Shown: positions 32,366 to 43,752, counted from the stretch's first letter. The stretch: DNA of 64,000 nt from Dryomyza anilis (GCA_951804985.1 OX638133.1:48705983-48769982); one strand, 5' to 3'. Numbers and translations are program-made. The notes: generated from the sequence alone by a model not told the origin.

Positions 32366-33480
32366 TGTCCAAAATCATGGTGGGACAGTTCATTGGATGC
32401 TTATTTTAGACGTATGCAAGCGGCTATGCAAAAACTGAGTAGATTTGGTTCATTTGAAAATTTTAGTGATTTAAAAAATACTGAAATGGAATGGATTAAG
32501 GAAAAAAATAAAATTAAAAAGACAGCAAAAGAAGAGCATCTCAGAAATCTTTCTGAATGTTGTAATGGAAAGAGTTTCTGGACGGCAGTTCGTAGATATA
32601 AAAATTACAATAATGTCAGATCAGATATTGATGTCATGGATTCTGATAAGAATAGAGAATATTTAGAGTTCTTAAAGAATCAAATTCCCTGTAATTCAGT
32701 TTTAACTGATAATGGGACTGTTGCCAATTCGGTTTCTGTTCCTTTTTCTCTTGAAGAATTTAATTTTGTGTTGGCAAGTAAAATCAAATCTACAGCTGCT
32801 GGTCTAGATGGTGTTAAATATGAGATGTTAAAAGCTTTGTCGTCAAATAATTTAAATGTTTTGTTGGAGGCAATTAATTTTAATTGGACTAACAATACAA
32901 TCTGCGATGAGTAGAGATTGATTAAAATAATTCCAATTTCGATGAAAGGTAGGCATCTATCTCGTATAGAGAATCATCGTCCTATCTCTCTTATTTCTGT
33001 TTTTGTTAAAATAATTAATTCTATGATTAAGGTTAGATTGACTTCTTTTTTTGAAGAAGGTATTGACAGAATGTTTGCCTACAGGAAAAATATGTTGTTA
33101 ATAAATGTATTAATGAATTGTCACATCTGATTTCAGTGAAAAAGAATTTAGGTTATAAAGTAGTTATGGTATCTTTAGATATTAACAAAGCGTATGATTG
33201 TGTAGACCTAACTAAATTAACAAATATTTTTCATAATATGTGTGTTCCATCAGATATTTCTTCATGGGTGTTAAATATCTTTTGAGAAAGAACTCTAAAA
33301 TTGGGTTCAGAAATCATAAAAGTTTTTGGAGAGCTTCCTAAAGGTTCTTGTCTCAGTCCTTTGATTTTTAATATGTATACTGCATCTTTGCATAAGTTGG
33401 AGTATAGTAATACTGCTATTTTTCAATATGCCGATGATTTTTTAATTGTATCTTTTATCAAGTTTTTGAAAGTGCTGTAG
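32366..33480 (+). pseudogene. I-group ORF2: reverse transcriptase domain
   Basis: 32393-32914 reads the linker and AAGLDGVKYEMLKALSS. A stop in place of Trp at 32912 precedes RLIKIIPISMKGRHLS. From about 33160 the frame has MVSLDINKAYDCVDL (motif A), LPKGSCLSPLIFNMY (motif B, with K where the minus copy has Q), and FQYADDFLIV at about 33421 (motif C, catalytic). Several shifts and stops are present, including a TGA at about 33284. The minus copy lacks the YADD region, so this copy is the reference for it. Confidence 0.85.
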
Positions 33481-34560
33481 AAAATTTGGCAAGAAAAACG
33501 AGGATTTTTTTGGGAAAATGTTTGGATACAAATTTAAATTTTAATATTGAGAAAACGAACGCGATTTATTTTGCTAAGGAATCTAAAAAGATAATTAATA
33601 TCTCTATTAATAATAATTTGATAAAGCAGGTTAAGTCACTCAAATTTTTATGACGGGACTTGAATACTAGCTTAACGTGTGCTGGCAATTATTCTCGTAT
33701 CAATAATGAAACGAGAAATAATGCTAATGCTATTAAAATAATAACATATGTGCATGGTGGTCTTTCACCTATGCCATCTATTAATTTGTATAAATCTTTG
33801 GTTAGATTAAAGATTGAATTTGCCAGAACAGCTACGTGTCATTCTCCTAAATATATAGATAAAAGTATTCAGACTTTTCAGAATTCCATGCTCAGAAGGT
33901 GTTTGGGATGTACGCCATCTACTCCTGTGCATGTTTTGTACGCTCTTTCGTTTGAACTTCCCCCAAGCAAAGGCTTTATATTTAATTTCAAAGGAATTAA
34001 TTAAAACAATTTTTATAAATTTTCATTTTTTCCAAGAAATAATGAAGTCACAATCTGTGATAAAATCTAGTTATATATTCTGTTCTAATAAGTTTAAAGA
34101 TATTTTTGACAACATTGGTAAATGTTCTTCGACTGTTAAAAGTACTAAACTTGTTTTTCGTAATAATATTTTATACTCTTTTGGGAGTAAAAAGACTAAT
34201 ATTTCTAATATTATTATTGTTTCCAGGTGTATGGAAGTTCTTAGTTGGTATAATGTTAATAATTTCGAAGTTTTTGCTACAGATGGTTCTGTAAATGAAT
34301 CTTCATCTGGTTCTGAGATCGCCCTTGGTTTTACAAATCAAGTTTAAAATCTTCAGAGGTAAAAATCATTAACAGATTGCTTACAGGGCACTCTTATGAC
34401 AAGAAATATTTGAATATAATTAATGTGGAACCTTCGAATTTATGTTCCATTTGCAATGTCGTTGAAGACAGTGAGCATATTAATTTTCATTGCAGTATAT
34501 TTGTCAATCTGAGAAATGGTCATAACCTTTTTCAGTTGCCTTAAAGACGTCCTGAATTCG
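33481..34560 (+). pseudogene. I-group ORF2: thumb, RNase H remnant and C-terminal zinc knuckle
   Basis: 33660-34004 matches the minus copy (YSRINNETRNNANAIKI, LRRCLGCTPSTPVH). 34270-34347 has FATDGSVNESSSG, an RNase H start (D of the DGS motif). Much of the rest of RNase H is deleted compared with the minus copy. 34370-34530 has LLTGHSYDKKYLN and the knuckle CSICNVVEDSEHINFHC (C-X2-C-X7-H-X4-C), standard at the C-terminus of I/R1-type ORF2. A stop follows before the 3' UTR. Confidence 0.78.
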
Positions 34561-34719
34561 AAAAACGAGGGTAATTACTCCAGCCTGGCTTCCTTTATAA
34601 AGGTGGCCACCATCAATATTTAATCATTTTTGATCTCATTTACAATTTAACTTTTCATTTATAACTTTTCATTTATTTATTTTGTTTTTATTTTCGTTAA
34701 GTACACCCATCATGTGACA

Positions 34720-35230
34720 TTTACTACAGCTGCCATGCGGAGAGGCTTGAATTTGCTTGTGGATTTGTAGTCGGCAAGAGACCCGTCACCCATGACCGAA
34801 AGACTAGCAACAATCCGCATCAAGGCTAAATACTTCTATATCAGCCTAATTTGTGCGCACGCTCCAACGAATGAGAATGACGATGAAACTAAAGAGACTT
34901 TCTATGAGCGCCTCGACGAAGCCTATGAGCGCTGCCCCCGTCACGACATCAAAATTGTGATTGGCGACTTTAATGCCAAGTGGAGCCATGAGGGTATCTT
35001 TGGTTCAACGGTTGGACAATTCAGCCTCCACGACAACACCTCCGACAATGGAATGAGGCTGATCGACTTCGCAGCAGCACGAAACATGGTAATTAGTGGT
35101 ACTAGATTCAAGCATCTCAATATTCATAAGGCCACGTGGCCGGTCACCCGATCAGAACACGCGCAACCAAATTGATCATGTTGTGATTGACGGAAGGCAC
35201 GCCTCTAGTGTGATGCACGGAAACCAACGC
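34720..35230 (+). pseudogene. RTE-like retrotransposon plus copy: APE endonuclease
   Basis: LEFACGFVVGKRPVTHD (one frame, about 34745) and then RLATIRIKAKYFYISLI (another frame, 34801) show one shift. It continues with CAHAPTNENDDETKETFYERL, IKIVIGDFNAKWSHEG (the GDFNA motif, here GDFNAKW rather than the usual GDFNAQVG) and SDNGMRLIDFAAARNMVIS. After a second shift it reads NQIDHVVIDGRH. These are the endonuclease blocks of the craniofacial-development-protein-2-like (RTE/BovB) type. The N-terminal catalytic part upstream is absent, so the copy is 5'-truncated at about 34715. Confidence 0.85.
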
Positions 35231-35349
35231 AAAGAAAGCTAGACGTCAGTAAGCTGCACACACAAAAGACCGAACAAGCCTATGCCGCTCGACTCTCACA
35301 CCTGCTTGCCCCAGGTACTCCCCCTCTCGATGATATATGCATATATCTC

Positions 35350-36692
35350 GATGATATATGCGGGAGACGTGGACACACGTCTCCCGCTCAATGCGTACGG
35401 CTGCCGAAGAGGTGCTTGGATTCCAACGCCCACTACGGAACAAGTGGTATGACGAAGAGTGTCGCGCAGCTACTGCAGAGAAATATGCTGCATATAGTGC
35501 CACCCTGAAGTCGGTAGTTACGCGAGCCGCGAAGGAGCGATACAGAGAGAAGTGGAAGGAGGAGAGACATATTTTTAGGCGTAAGAAAAGAGAATTAGAA
35601 AGACGCGAGTGTGAAGATATTCAGATGCATGGCGACAGGAATGAGGCTCGAAAATTCTTTCAGAAGATAAGACGCCTGACCGGAGGTTTAAAGAACGGAC
35701 ACTCTTCCTGTCACGACGATGACGGGAATCTAGTAACAGATGTCCAGGGTACACTGAGATTATGGAGAGAGCACTTCTCTGATCTTCTAGCAGGCGATGA
35801 TGACAACTATTCCGCTGATAGAGAAGACAGCTTGACAACCCCAGTTGCTGACGACGGCGTTGACATACCGCCGCCTAACCGTGACGAGGTCTGCACAGCC
35901 ATCAACTGGCTGAAAAACAACAAAGCCGCGATCGGATGGTCTGCCTGTTGAGTTGTTTAAGACCGGAGGCGATGAGCTCATAACGAGCATGCACCAGCTC
36001 ATCAGCAGAATATGGTCAGAAGAAAGCATGCCTAGCGAATGGAATCTCAGTATACTCTGCCCAATCCTTAAGAAGGGGGATCCCATGATACGCGCCAACT
36101 ACCGTGGGATAAGTCTCCTCAACCTCGCGTATAAAGTTCTAACGAGCGTATTATGTGAAAGACTGAAGCCCATCGTCAGACGTCAGACTGATTGGATCTT
36201 ATCAGTGCAGCTTCAGACCTGGCAAGTCCAGCATAGAACCGATTTTCACATTGCGCCAAATCCTGGAAAAGACCAAAGAGAAGCAGATCGACAGACACCA
36301 CCTTTTCGTCGACTACAAAGTTGCCTTCGACAGTCCGATAAGAAGTCGCCTATACGCCACCATGTTTGAGTTCGGTATACCTGCGAAACTTATAAGGCTT
36401 TGCAGGATGACACTTAGCGACACACGTTGCTCAGTTTAGAGAGGGAATCGCGTCGAATGGGTCTTACGGTGAACGAGGACAAGAAGTACCTTGTGTCAAC
36501 AAACAATGAGTCCCGGCGTCTTGGACAACACGTCACTATTGACAACCACAACATAGGAGAGGGCGTCCGAATCTCCGGTGGAGCGACCAAGTGCGAGACA
36601 ACCTGACAACACTTGGAGTGCAAAACTGGCGCCAACGCGCGCATTGCAGAAGCGACTGGGAGGGGTGATTGCTGCGGCCGAAACCCATCATG
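35350..36692 (+). pseudogene. RTE-like retrotransposon plus copy: RT region and 3' tail
   Basis: Blocks in order: KWYDEECRAATAEKYAAY (35430), REHFSDLLAGDDD (35770), a shift near 35930, FKTGGDELITSMHQLIS, WNLSILCPILKKGD, NYRGISLLNLAYKVL, another shift near 36200, HHLFVDYKVAFDS (motif A) and FGIPAKLIRLCRMTL. After DTRCSV (36439) a deletion removes GFRQGD and the catalytic YADD. The sequence resumes at LERESRRMGLTVNEDK and jumps to a CRT-type tail near RPIRRCD-like codons. The last coding bases, CCGAAACCCATCA, are split from the 3' end by the element at 36693. Compare the minus copy at 4933-5900, which keeps YADD. Confidence 0.85.
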
Positions 36693-37916
36693 CCCAAGAA
36701 ACATTTTAACGTAGCTCAGTAAACAAACGGAATCATACTTCCGTTTGTAACGGTACGTTTACGGTATGTAGAAGACAGATCCGTAGATACTTGAAAGATA
36801 ACGGAAAATTTACGGCATGCCAAAATAAATGCCGTCATCCACAAATGTAAGTAAATTTTTGAATTTAACAGTATTCATAGGTGCCACTCCGTAGAATATT
36901 TTCTCTTTGAACAATAGTTGCCATTTATTTTCATAATTTCCCAATTGTGGTATTTTTTATTATTGGGAAAATGTGAAGACTTTGTAATTAATATTTTTTA
37001 TATTCTTTGCACAATTTTACAATACTTTACCCAGTTTATTTTATTTATTAAACATTTTCATAATATTGATTATTTTTTTTATTTATTAACAGATACTTTT
37101 ATCAAGAAATTGAAATATGCACAGCAAATCAACGGACACATTTTAATAGTTCAACGCAACAGATCTGAAAACGCTATTGTTATATTTGTACTTAAATTTT
37201 AATTATATTATATTAATTTTTTTAATAATTTATTGTTCTTATTCTTTGGTAATTATTTTTAATTTGCTTTAAAATCCTATTTTAATTAGAAATAAATGTC
37301 TTATAAAATTAAAACACATGTTATTGAATTTATCATAAGTCAGTTAAAGTAAATTAATAAATATGACAATCCGTAATTTTCAAAAATGACGGTATAAAAA
37401 CGTACTGTATACGGTACGTTTTTCACTCTCAACGGAGTCCACTCCGTTTTTTAACAAAAATACGGACAGTATACTGCACAGAAACGTACCGTCGACTACG
37501 GAGCTAACTCCGTTTTATTTTGAAAATACGGTACGTTAGCGGTGCGTCGATACTGTATGAAAAACGGGTTCGAACTTCGTTTTCGATGTCACGTTTTATC
37601 CGTTCTCTGTATTATATACGGCTCCGTAATAAGGTACGTTTACGGAATCTGATTCCGAATTACTATGCCGTAAACGGTACGTATACGGTACGTTTTGTTT
37701 CTTGACTATGGAGCTCACTCCGTTTTATTTTGAAAATACGGTACGTTAACGGTGCGTCGATACTGTATGAAAAACTGTTTCGAACTCCGTTTTCGATGTC
37801 ACGTTTTATCCGTTCTCTGTATTATATACGGCTCCGTAATACGGAACGTTTACGGAATCTGATTCCGTATTACTATGCCGTAAACGGTACGTATACGGTA
37901 CGTTTTGTTTCTTGGG
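36693..37916. mobile_element. CCCAAG-ended element 2, inserted in the RTE-like 3' end
   Basis: The ends CCCAAGAAACA and TGTTTCTTGGG (with one mismatch) are inverted repeats. TG flanks both sides (36691-36692, 37917-37918). Removing the element with one TG gives an A-E-T-H-H-V-L reading and a stop, as expected for the RTE-like C-terminus, so the duplication is 2 bp. The interior ends are rich in ACGGTACGT and its complement, with AT-rich DNA in the middle. The right 210 bp is duplicated in tandem. The first six terminal bases match the element at 15111, but the interior is unrelated. Confidence 0.82.
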
Positions 37917-37917
37917 T
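37498..37917. repeat. 210-bp tandem duplication at the right end of CCCAAG element 2
   Basis: 37498-37707 and 37708-37917 are near-identical at a 210-bp offset, each ending in ACGGTACGTTTTGTTTCTTG. The right terminus is therefore present twice, and only the outer copy has the GGG end. Both 60-70-codon ORFs (37520, 37730) read the same repeat and are not genes. Confidence 0.88.
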
Positions 37918-37918
37918 G

Positions 37919-38214
37919 TGTTGTAATGACCAAATAAGTAAGTAACCCCCAAAAAAAAAATCTTGTACAATGAAAAAATGTTTTTGATAAAACGTCCAAA
38001 GAGATATCTTATTAATACAAAAACAATAATATTGTAAAACTTTAAGATATTTTAAATTGACGCACTACAAAATGTTTTTAATATCAAGAGACATTCTGTT
38101 ATATATAAATGACAATGTATTTATATTAACAACATTAGCAAGTCTCTTAAAAAATATTTCCCGTTGTAATAATAACGCTATCCTTTTAAATTAGTATATT
38201 TAATAAAAGAGCTC
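37919..38214. other. RTE 3' tail and AT-rich DNA
   Basis: The first 30 bases (TGTTGTAATGACCAAATAAG) are the probable RTE-like 3' end. The rest is AT-rich with no gene seen. Confidence 0.45.
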
Positions 38215-38560
38215 TCCATTACCCGAGTGTCCGTAATAACCGGTATTAACTGTTCGAACTATCCGGGTAGTTCTTTTGTTTGTTCATTTGAAGGGGGTCA
38301 CGGACCACTTTAAACGGTACCATTCGATTTCCCACGATGTCTGTTAACAATTTAAATGTGTCTGTTTTATTTTCACTTTCCGCCCACTTTTTCCCTTTTA
38401 TTTCTCGCCAACTCCAACATTAAACAAAAGGACGAACATATATATATGAATAAACGGTCAGATGAACAAATGAACTACGGGTAGTTCGAACCGTTAATAG
38501 TTGGATATTACGAGTATTTTCATTACACGGGTATTACACGGTCTTTCGAACGTCCGGGAA
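38215..38560. mobile_element. Foldback (inverted-arm) element
   Basis: The left arm (about 38230-38285: ACCGGTATTAACTGTTCG, ACTATCCGGGTAGTTC) is complementary, with gaps, to the right arm (about 38470-38545: GAACTACGGGTAGTTCGAAC, CGTTAATAGTTGG). No target duplication could be read with confidence. Non-coding. Confidence 0.6.
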
Positions 38561-38697
38561 CCCAAAATATTCGTATGACATCGAGAGCTCTGGATGAAAT
38601 AGAAGTTGCCACTGGAAAATTTGAATTCGAGTTGCGGATTGTCGCGGCATGTTGTTTCTTATCCTTGTTGTTGAATGGCATGATTTAATGTTCCATA

Positions 38698-39652
38698 CAC
38701 ACAGAAAAATCCTCTTTTTACGTGAGGTTAATTGAACCAACGTTTCAGTGTTGCAACAGAAATACATTTCTTGTAACCTCATGTCATTAAAATGAACGTA
38801 CCTTATTTTATATTAGTCCACGCAACTGCACGTTCGGCTGCCGTAACTTCATGATTGCATTTTTAATACTGCCAAAATTGACATTCGTGCATTTGTTACG
38901 ACGATTGAGTAAGTTGTTGTATCAACAAAATAAATGACAAACGGCAACCTCATGTCTATCAGCAGTTCCGTTGCCAGTTTTTAGCCAACAATTATGGATA
39001 CATGCAGAAATAAATAAACGTCAAAATTTTCATAAGTGGCAAACAATAAGAAATTCATTAATTAAGATACATTGCGAAATAAATATACAAATATTAATAA
39101 AATAATATATTTATTCAATACAAATTGCTCATTAGCTAGTGAAATATAATACAAATAAAAAATATGTGACCAATGGATATAGTTTTTTTTATATATTGGT
39201 TATGAGGAAATAAAAAATAAATGCATGCGGATACTTTCCTTTTCATAGTTTTTTTTTTTCAGGGAGCAGGAATTAGTAGATATACTTCTAAATTTTACTC
39301 AATTATAATACATATGGAATACATAAGTTTTATATACATAAATAACTATGTTATAATAAAATTTCATACCTATGTTTATCTTCAAATGTTTTGATTTATT
39401 GTTTACATTTTATTTAAATAATTTTACATGTGACAGCGTCACATTCATAAAAATATTAAACAAAATCTATTTTTATTAACAAGATGAATATCTTAGCATT
39501 ATAAATGCTGTTGTAATTCAATAAGACTACATGTGTTTCAATTAATAGGAATCTTGTTGCAACAACACGAATGTTTTTATAATATAAATATTTTTTAAGA
39601 GAAATTTAACAAAGCTGTTCTTGTTAATAGTACAACAATATTTTTTTGGGTG
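38698..39652 (+). mobile_element. GAGGTT-family MITE, complete copy
   Basis: TA lies at 38696-38697 and 39653-39654. The left end is CACACAGAAAAATCCTC and the right end is ATATTTTTTTGGGTG. The body follows the copy at 9172 over several hundred bp (GAGGTTAATTGAACCAACG, CTCATGTCATTAAAATG). The right terminal portion differs from the 55639 copy, so either end may have been replaced. Confidence 0.7.
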
Positions 39653-39654
39653 TA

Positions 39655-39800
39655 CATATTTGTACGAACCATATGAACTTCACATAAGCTTTTTTTTAGT
39701 TAATTGCTGTCATCGTACCTGATCTGGCGCTATTATTCGTTTAATTACTGCCATTCGTCCCGTAACAACCAAAAAAAAAAAAATCAAAATGAAAAATTAT
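39655..39800 (-). repeat. Paralogous empty site of the GGGATATTCC element
   Basis: On the minus strand this reads as the DNA that flanks the element in U3 on both sides (GCGCCAGATCAGG...GACAGCAATTAAC, AAGCTTATGTGAAGTTC, ATATGGTTCGTAC) without the element. The junction AAGCTTATGTGAA shows TTAT once, which supports the 4-bp duplication. Confidence 0.8.
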
Positions 39801-39840
39801 TGTCTGAGGTCAATTTGACTTTTGAGTTTTTCTCCAACTT

Positions 39841-41028
39841 TACACAAAAAAAAAATATCATTTCCAGTAAAAACTTTCTCAAACAAACACTAAAGTGTTT
39901 GCAAGCTCATTTGTAAGAAATAATCGAAGTGTTTCTCACAAATGATCAGTAGTGTTTCCCACAAATAATTGTAGTGCTTCCCACAAACACGAAAAGTGTT
40001 ATCCACAAATACGAAAAGTGTTTCCCACATACACGAGAAGTGTTTCCCACAAACACGAAAAGTGTTTCCCACAAACACGAAAAGTGTTTTTTACAAACAC
40101 GAAAAGTGTTTCCCACAAACCCGAAAAGTGTTTCCCAGAAATATTTCAAAATTTGGTAGTGTTTGCCAAAAAGACTTGAAGTGTTTCCGGCAAATATTTG
40201 TAGTGTTCGCCAAATTTAGTCAAAGCAAAAGGTTTTTTTTATTGCGGCAGCCACTCATTTACGCGACATGTCGAACAAAGCATAATTCCAGGGTAGATTA
40301 TTCGACAAGTCCCGTTAACGAACGACTGCCGAAAATAAACCTTTTATTTCGACTGATATTGATGAACACCTGGGACCAGGTGTCTCATACATTGGACGCG
40401 TCTTATAAAGTCGTCTAAACTGACTGGGTTTTCGTCAAATGATTTGCACAGAATTGCGTCAGTGTTACTGCAGTTATCTTCGGATGATGTGAAGACCGAT
40501 TATGATGGCAGTGGCTATAGATGAAAATAATTATCTTCAGGTGTCGCACAATAAGAAAATGTTGCTTCTTATTCGACAAAAGAAGCTTATACACGTTTAT
40601 TCGTGCAAGTGTTGCATGACACGGATAAGTTCAATTGTTTAAGTGATGCATCTTTTATCAGAAGCTGTACGACTTTTGGGGCAAACACTTTCAATGTAAA
40701 ATAGATTGCGTTCTGGGAAACACTAAGTGTTTGCCCCAAAAAAATGTATTTATTACTTTTCTTAAACACTTTCATTATTTACTAGTAACAAATGAGTGTT
40801 TGGGAGTAATAATTGAAGTGACTTTTATAAAGTGTTCTTGAGAAACATTTTAAATGTTTTTAAGAAATTAGATATTGTTGTGAACAAACACTAGAATTGT
40901 GTAATTATTTGTAATAAGCCATTATTATTTATGACGAACAATAAGTATTTCTGGCTGCCAGTATGTATTTACCAGAAGTAACCGATAGCTTCCCACAAGT
41001 ATTTTATAAACATTCCTTTTTTAGAGTG
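39841..41028. mobile_element. CACACAAAA-family element with a 22-bp tandem array
   Basis: The left end, ACACAAAAAAAAAATAT (39842), and right end, complement CACACTCTAAAAAAGG (41028), are imperfect inverted repeats. The body has the AAGTGTTTG words of the element at 3864-4930. A 22-bp unit (CACGAAAAGTGTTTCCCACA plus AA) is repeated about eight times at 39950-40140. 40240-40560 is less AT-rich and non-repetitive, with plus-strand readings such as FISTDIDEHLGPGVSYIG. No family is recognised; it may be captured DNA. Confidence 0.65.
39950..40140. repeat. 22-bp tandem array
   Basis: About eight to nine units of GAAAAGTGTTTCCCACAAACAC with small changes. The overlapping ORFs on both strands (39890-40418) arise because 22-bp units are open in several frames. 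This is not a CRISPR: there are no spacers. Confidence 0.9.
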
Positions 41029-41410
41029 TGAATGCTTTTTATTGGTTCTATATTAGGTCTTTCAGTTATATATTAATGCTAACTGTAGAAGCGTTCTTAA
41101 AATACATAAATCAAACCATTAAACAACTAGCTCTTAGAAATGCTATTGAAGAACGATAGTACAACCTTTTTATACAGCTTTTGGTTACTTGGGTTTTGTT
41201 TGAAATCAAAAATTAAAATTATATAAAGGGTTAATTTCTGGATACAATATCTTCTATATATCCACGACAGGAGTTAGATTTTTATTCCAGAATATAGCTA
41301 ATAAAGTCTACTTTTAAAAAATGTGTTTCAATAAAAATATTGATGTGTTTAAACTTTATTATTTATGGTTTACTTAAATTTCACTGTTTGGCACAAATTT
41401 CTCCCTTTTT
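41029..41410. other. AT-rich DNA, no gene seen
   Basis: No motif or repeat was identified beyond poly-A/T runs. It ends at the hAT-like element. Confidence 0.4.
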
Positions 41411-41813
41411 CAGTGTAGGGCATTATTGAATAAATTTTTATTTAAATAAATGATAACAAATACTTTTTAATTTGTATTTTCTACTTTTCGTTCAAATATC
41501 AAATTTTTATCTTTCATGTTTTTATTTGACGAGACAAATAAATTATTTGTTACTTAAAATAAATTTATTTGAAATGTAAAATGAAGCAATAAATAAAAAC
41601 AAAATTTTAAAATTATGTTCCAAATGATCGTATGAGAGTTTATACCATCATTCTAGGAGTTAAATATTTAAATATACCAACAATAATAATAGTAATAGTT
41701 GGTTCAAATAGGTTCAGAGTTTTTCAAAAAAAAAACATCTTTGAAAACAAAATTATTTGTATTTTTATTTAAATTTTAAAAAAAAACGAATAAATAGATA
41801 TCAAATAAAATGT

Positions 41814-43617
41814 GTGTGAAGATATCCATAAAAAGATATCCATAAATGTTAACTGCCTAACAGATGTGGGACATATGTTAAATACTGTGGGATATATGTT
41901 AAACGTTTTTTGACTGCTCTAAAAATTAATAAAAACTCTAAAAAATAGTATTATGGGCTAAAGGGCTTAAATCATTATTATATTATAGTTTGCCATATGA
42001 TTATTGCTTACGATTTAGTAAAAACCGAATTAAACACTAAAAAAACAAAAAATATATGATATTAAAATTGCTGCAGAAAATGCCTCCCGACACAAGTGTG
42101 ATACCACGTTTGATTCTTCATCTGCATAGTTATCACGCTAACTAGGTGTGTACTCGGAGAATTTTCCCTGGACCTCGCAATTCGCGTCGATAGTAACCTC
42201 CAAATTTTGTATGAAAATAACCTACAGTTATAACCACTTCAGTTTTTAAAAAAATGCCTCCCCAAAAAGGTGGAGCACCTTTTTGGAATCGTTATGCCCT
42301 TATCTAGTTATGGATAGTAGGTCACCATGCGGAGAATCTTCTCTGGACCTCGCAATTTGCGTCCAAATAACCTCTAAAAAAGAACATTTTTTATGAAAAT
42401 AAACCAAACCGTAGGACCACTCCCGTTTTTAAAAAAATGCCTCACCAAAAAAATCCTCTGTGGACCTCGCAATTTGCGCCCAAAGTAACCTCCAAATATG
42501 AACATTTTTTATGAAAATAACCCAACCGTAGGACAACTCCCGTTTTAAAAAAAAATCCTTCCCAAATAAGTGGAGCACCTTTTTGGGAACGTTATTCCCT
42601 AATCTAGTTATGGATAGTAAGTCATCACGCGGAGAATCTTCTCTGGACTTCGCAATCTGCGTCCAAAGTAATCTCCAAAGTTCATTGTCCTTAATATTGA
42701 TCTGTTAACAGCTTTTGTTTACATTTAGGGTTATTTTTTGTGGATCTTGTTTGTTATGACATCCCTGACTTTTGTTCTTCTATGAAATGTCAGACCAGTA
42801 GAGTGTTGCCCACAGACAACGATTTTTACAACAACCATAAAATAAAGTAAAAATAAAGTTGTTGTAAAATTCGTTGCTAGCTCGATGATCAGCTGTTATT
42901 GTTTATATATTTTTCAAAAGTTTGGAGTCGTTTTAGAGGACGGTGGATTCAAATGATTGAATGACAATGGTACCAAAAAATTTCTAAAAATGAGACCTTT
43001 CGAATGGTTTGACTGTCATTTCACCAATATATTTCTACATCTTCCAAATCGGCCATAACCTCAAATTTTGATTCAAAATTAATTTCTGGGATTATCAAAA
43101 TGTTCTGCATATGACACCTATGCCCTTCGATAGATATTATTTTTACAAAAATTTCGATACCAGTATCAATATCCTAACGAATTTCCTACTATTCAAAATT
43201 GTATTCACTAAAATTCGCTCTTAAAATTAATTCGCATATTTAATATACCGGAATTAGTATTGATATATAAATATGCCTGCATTTTTGATTTTATCCCTCC
43301 TTTAGATAGAAACGAATCCAACAAAACCATTTTTAAAATCCAAATATATTCTATATGTGAATATGTCATCTTGTGGCATTTTTGTTTTTTTACTGTTAAA
43401 TTCGGTTTTTACTAAATCGTAAGTAATAATCATATGGAAAACTATAATATAATAATGATTTAAGCCTTTTAGTCCAATAAAACTATTAAAAATACGATTT
43501 TTTAGAGTTTTTATTGATTTTTAGAGCTGTCAAAAAACGTTTAACATATATCCCACAGCATTTAACATTTGTCCCACATCTGTTAGGCAGTTAACATTTA
43601 TGGATATCTTCTCACAC
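41814..43617. repeat. Inner foldback: 220-bp inverted arms around a 1.36-kb centre
   Basis: The arms match in long blocks (TTAACTGCCTAACAGATGTG, ATATATGTTAAACGTTTTTT, TTGCTTACGATTTAGTAAAA). Both outer sides are followed by ATCAAATAAA, a possible duplication or part of the hAT arms. The centre includes a roughly 185-bp tandem repeat at 42075-42700. Confidence 0.8.
42075..42700 (+). repeat. About 185-bp tandem array (TCTCTGGACCTCGCAATTTG units)
   Basis: Units contain AAAATGCCTCCCCAAAAA, GGTGGAGCACCTTTTTGG, TTATCTAGTTATGGATAGTA and GGACCTCGCAATTTGCGTCC. They recur at about 42076, 42252, 42436 (short) and 42550. The GGTGCTCC/GGAGCACC word makes each unit a small hairpin. Confidence 0.8.
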
Positions 43618-43752
43618 ATCAAATAAATTAAATTTATTTGTTATTTGAAATCAAAATAAATCAAAAATGATTCGTCACACAAAATAACAAATAAATGAAA
43701 GTTATATGACATCTTTTTATTTTTTATTTGAAATAGTTTTTGCCCTACACTG

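Larger units (their letters stand above)
30345..34708 (+). mobile_element. I-group non-LTR retrotransposon, plus copy, near full length
   Basis: It runs from a 5' UTR-like start (about 30345, GTGGTGGTGTTTATTCCG) through ORF1 (30639-31528), ORF2 (31544 to about 34540) and a 3' UTR ending TATTTTCGTTAAGTAC. It lies head to head with the minus copy at 25411-28687, with 1.66 kb between. Multiple stops and shifts disable it. The 5' boundary is an estimate because the minus copy is truncated and cannot be compared there. Confidence 0.85.
41411..43752. mobile_element. hAT-like foldback element with a second foldback inside
   Basis: The ends CAGTGTAGGGCA and TGCCCTACACTG are a perfect 12-bp inverted repeat of the CAG(N)G type found in hAT elements. 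The flanking 8-mers CCCTTTTT and TCCTGTTT agree at 6 of 8, fitting an old 8-bp duplication. Within it, arms of about 220 bp (41814-42035 and 43395-43617) pair, from GTGTGAAGATATCCATAA to TTATGGATATCTTCTCACAC. No transposase is seen. Confidence 0.7.

Noticed and set aside
37520..37945. Two similar small genes
   Set aside because: They are the same frame in two copies of a 210-bp tandem terminal repeat of a mobile element.
39890..40418. CRISPR-like array or repeat protein
   Set aside because: The 22-bp units are directly adjacent with no spacers, and the organism is an insect. ORFs in all frames reflect repeat periodicity.
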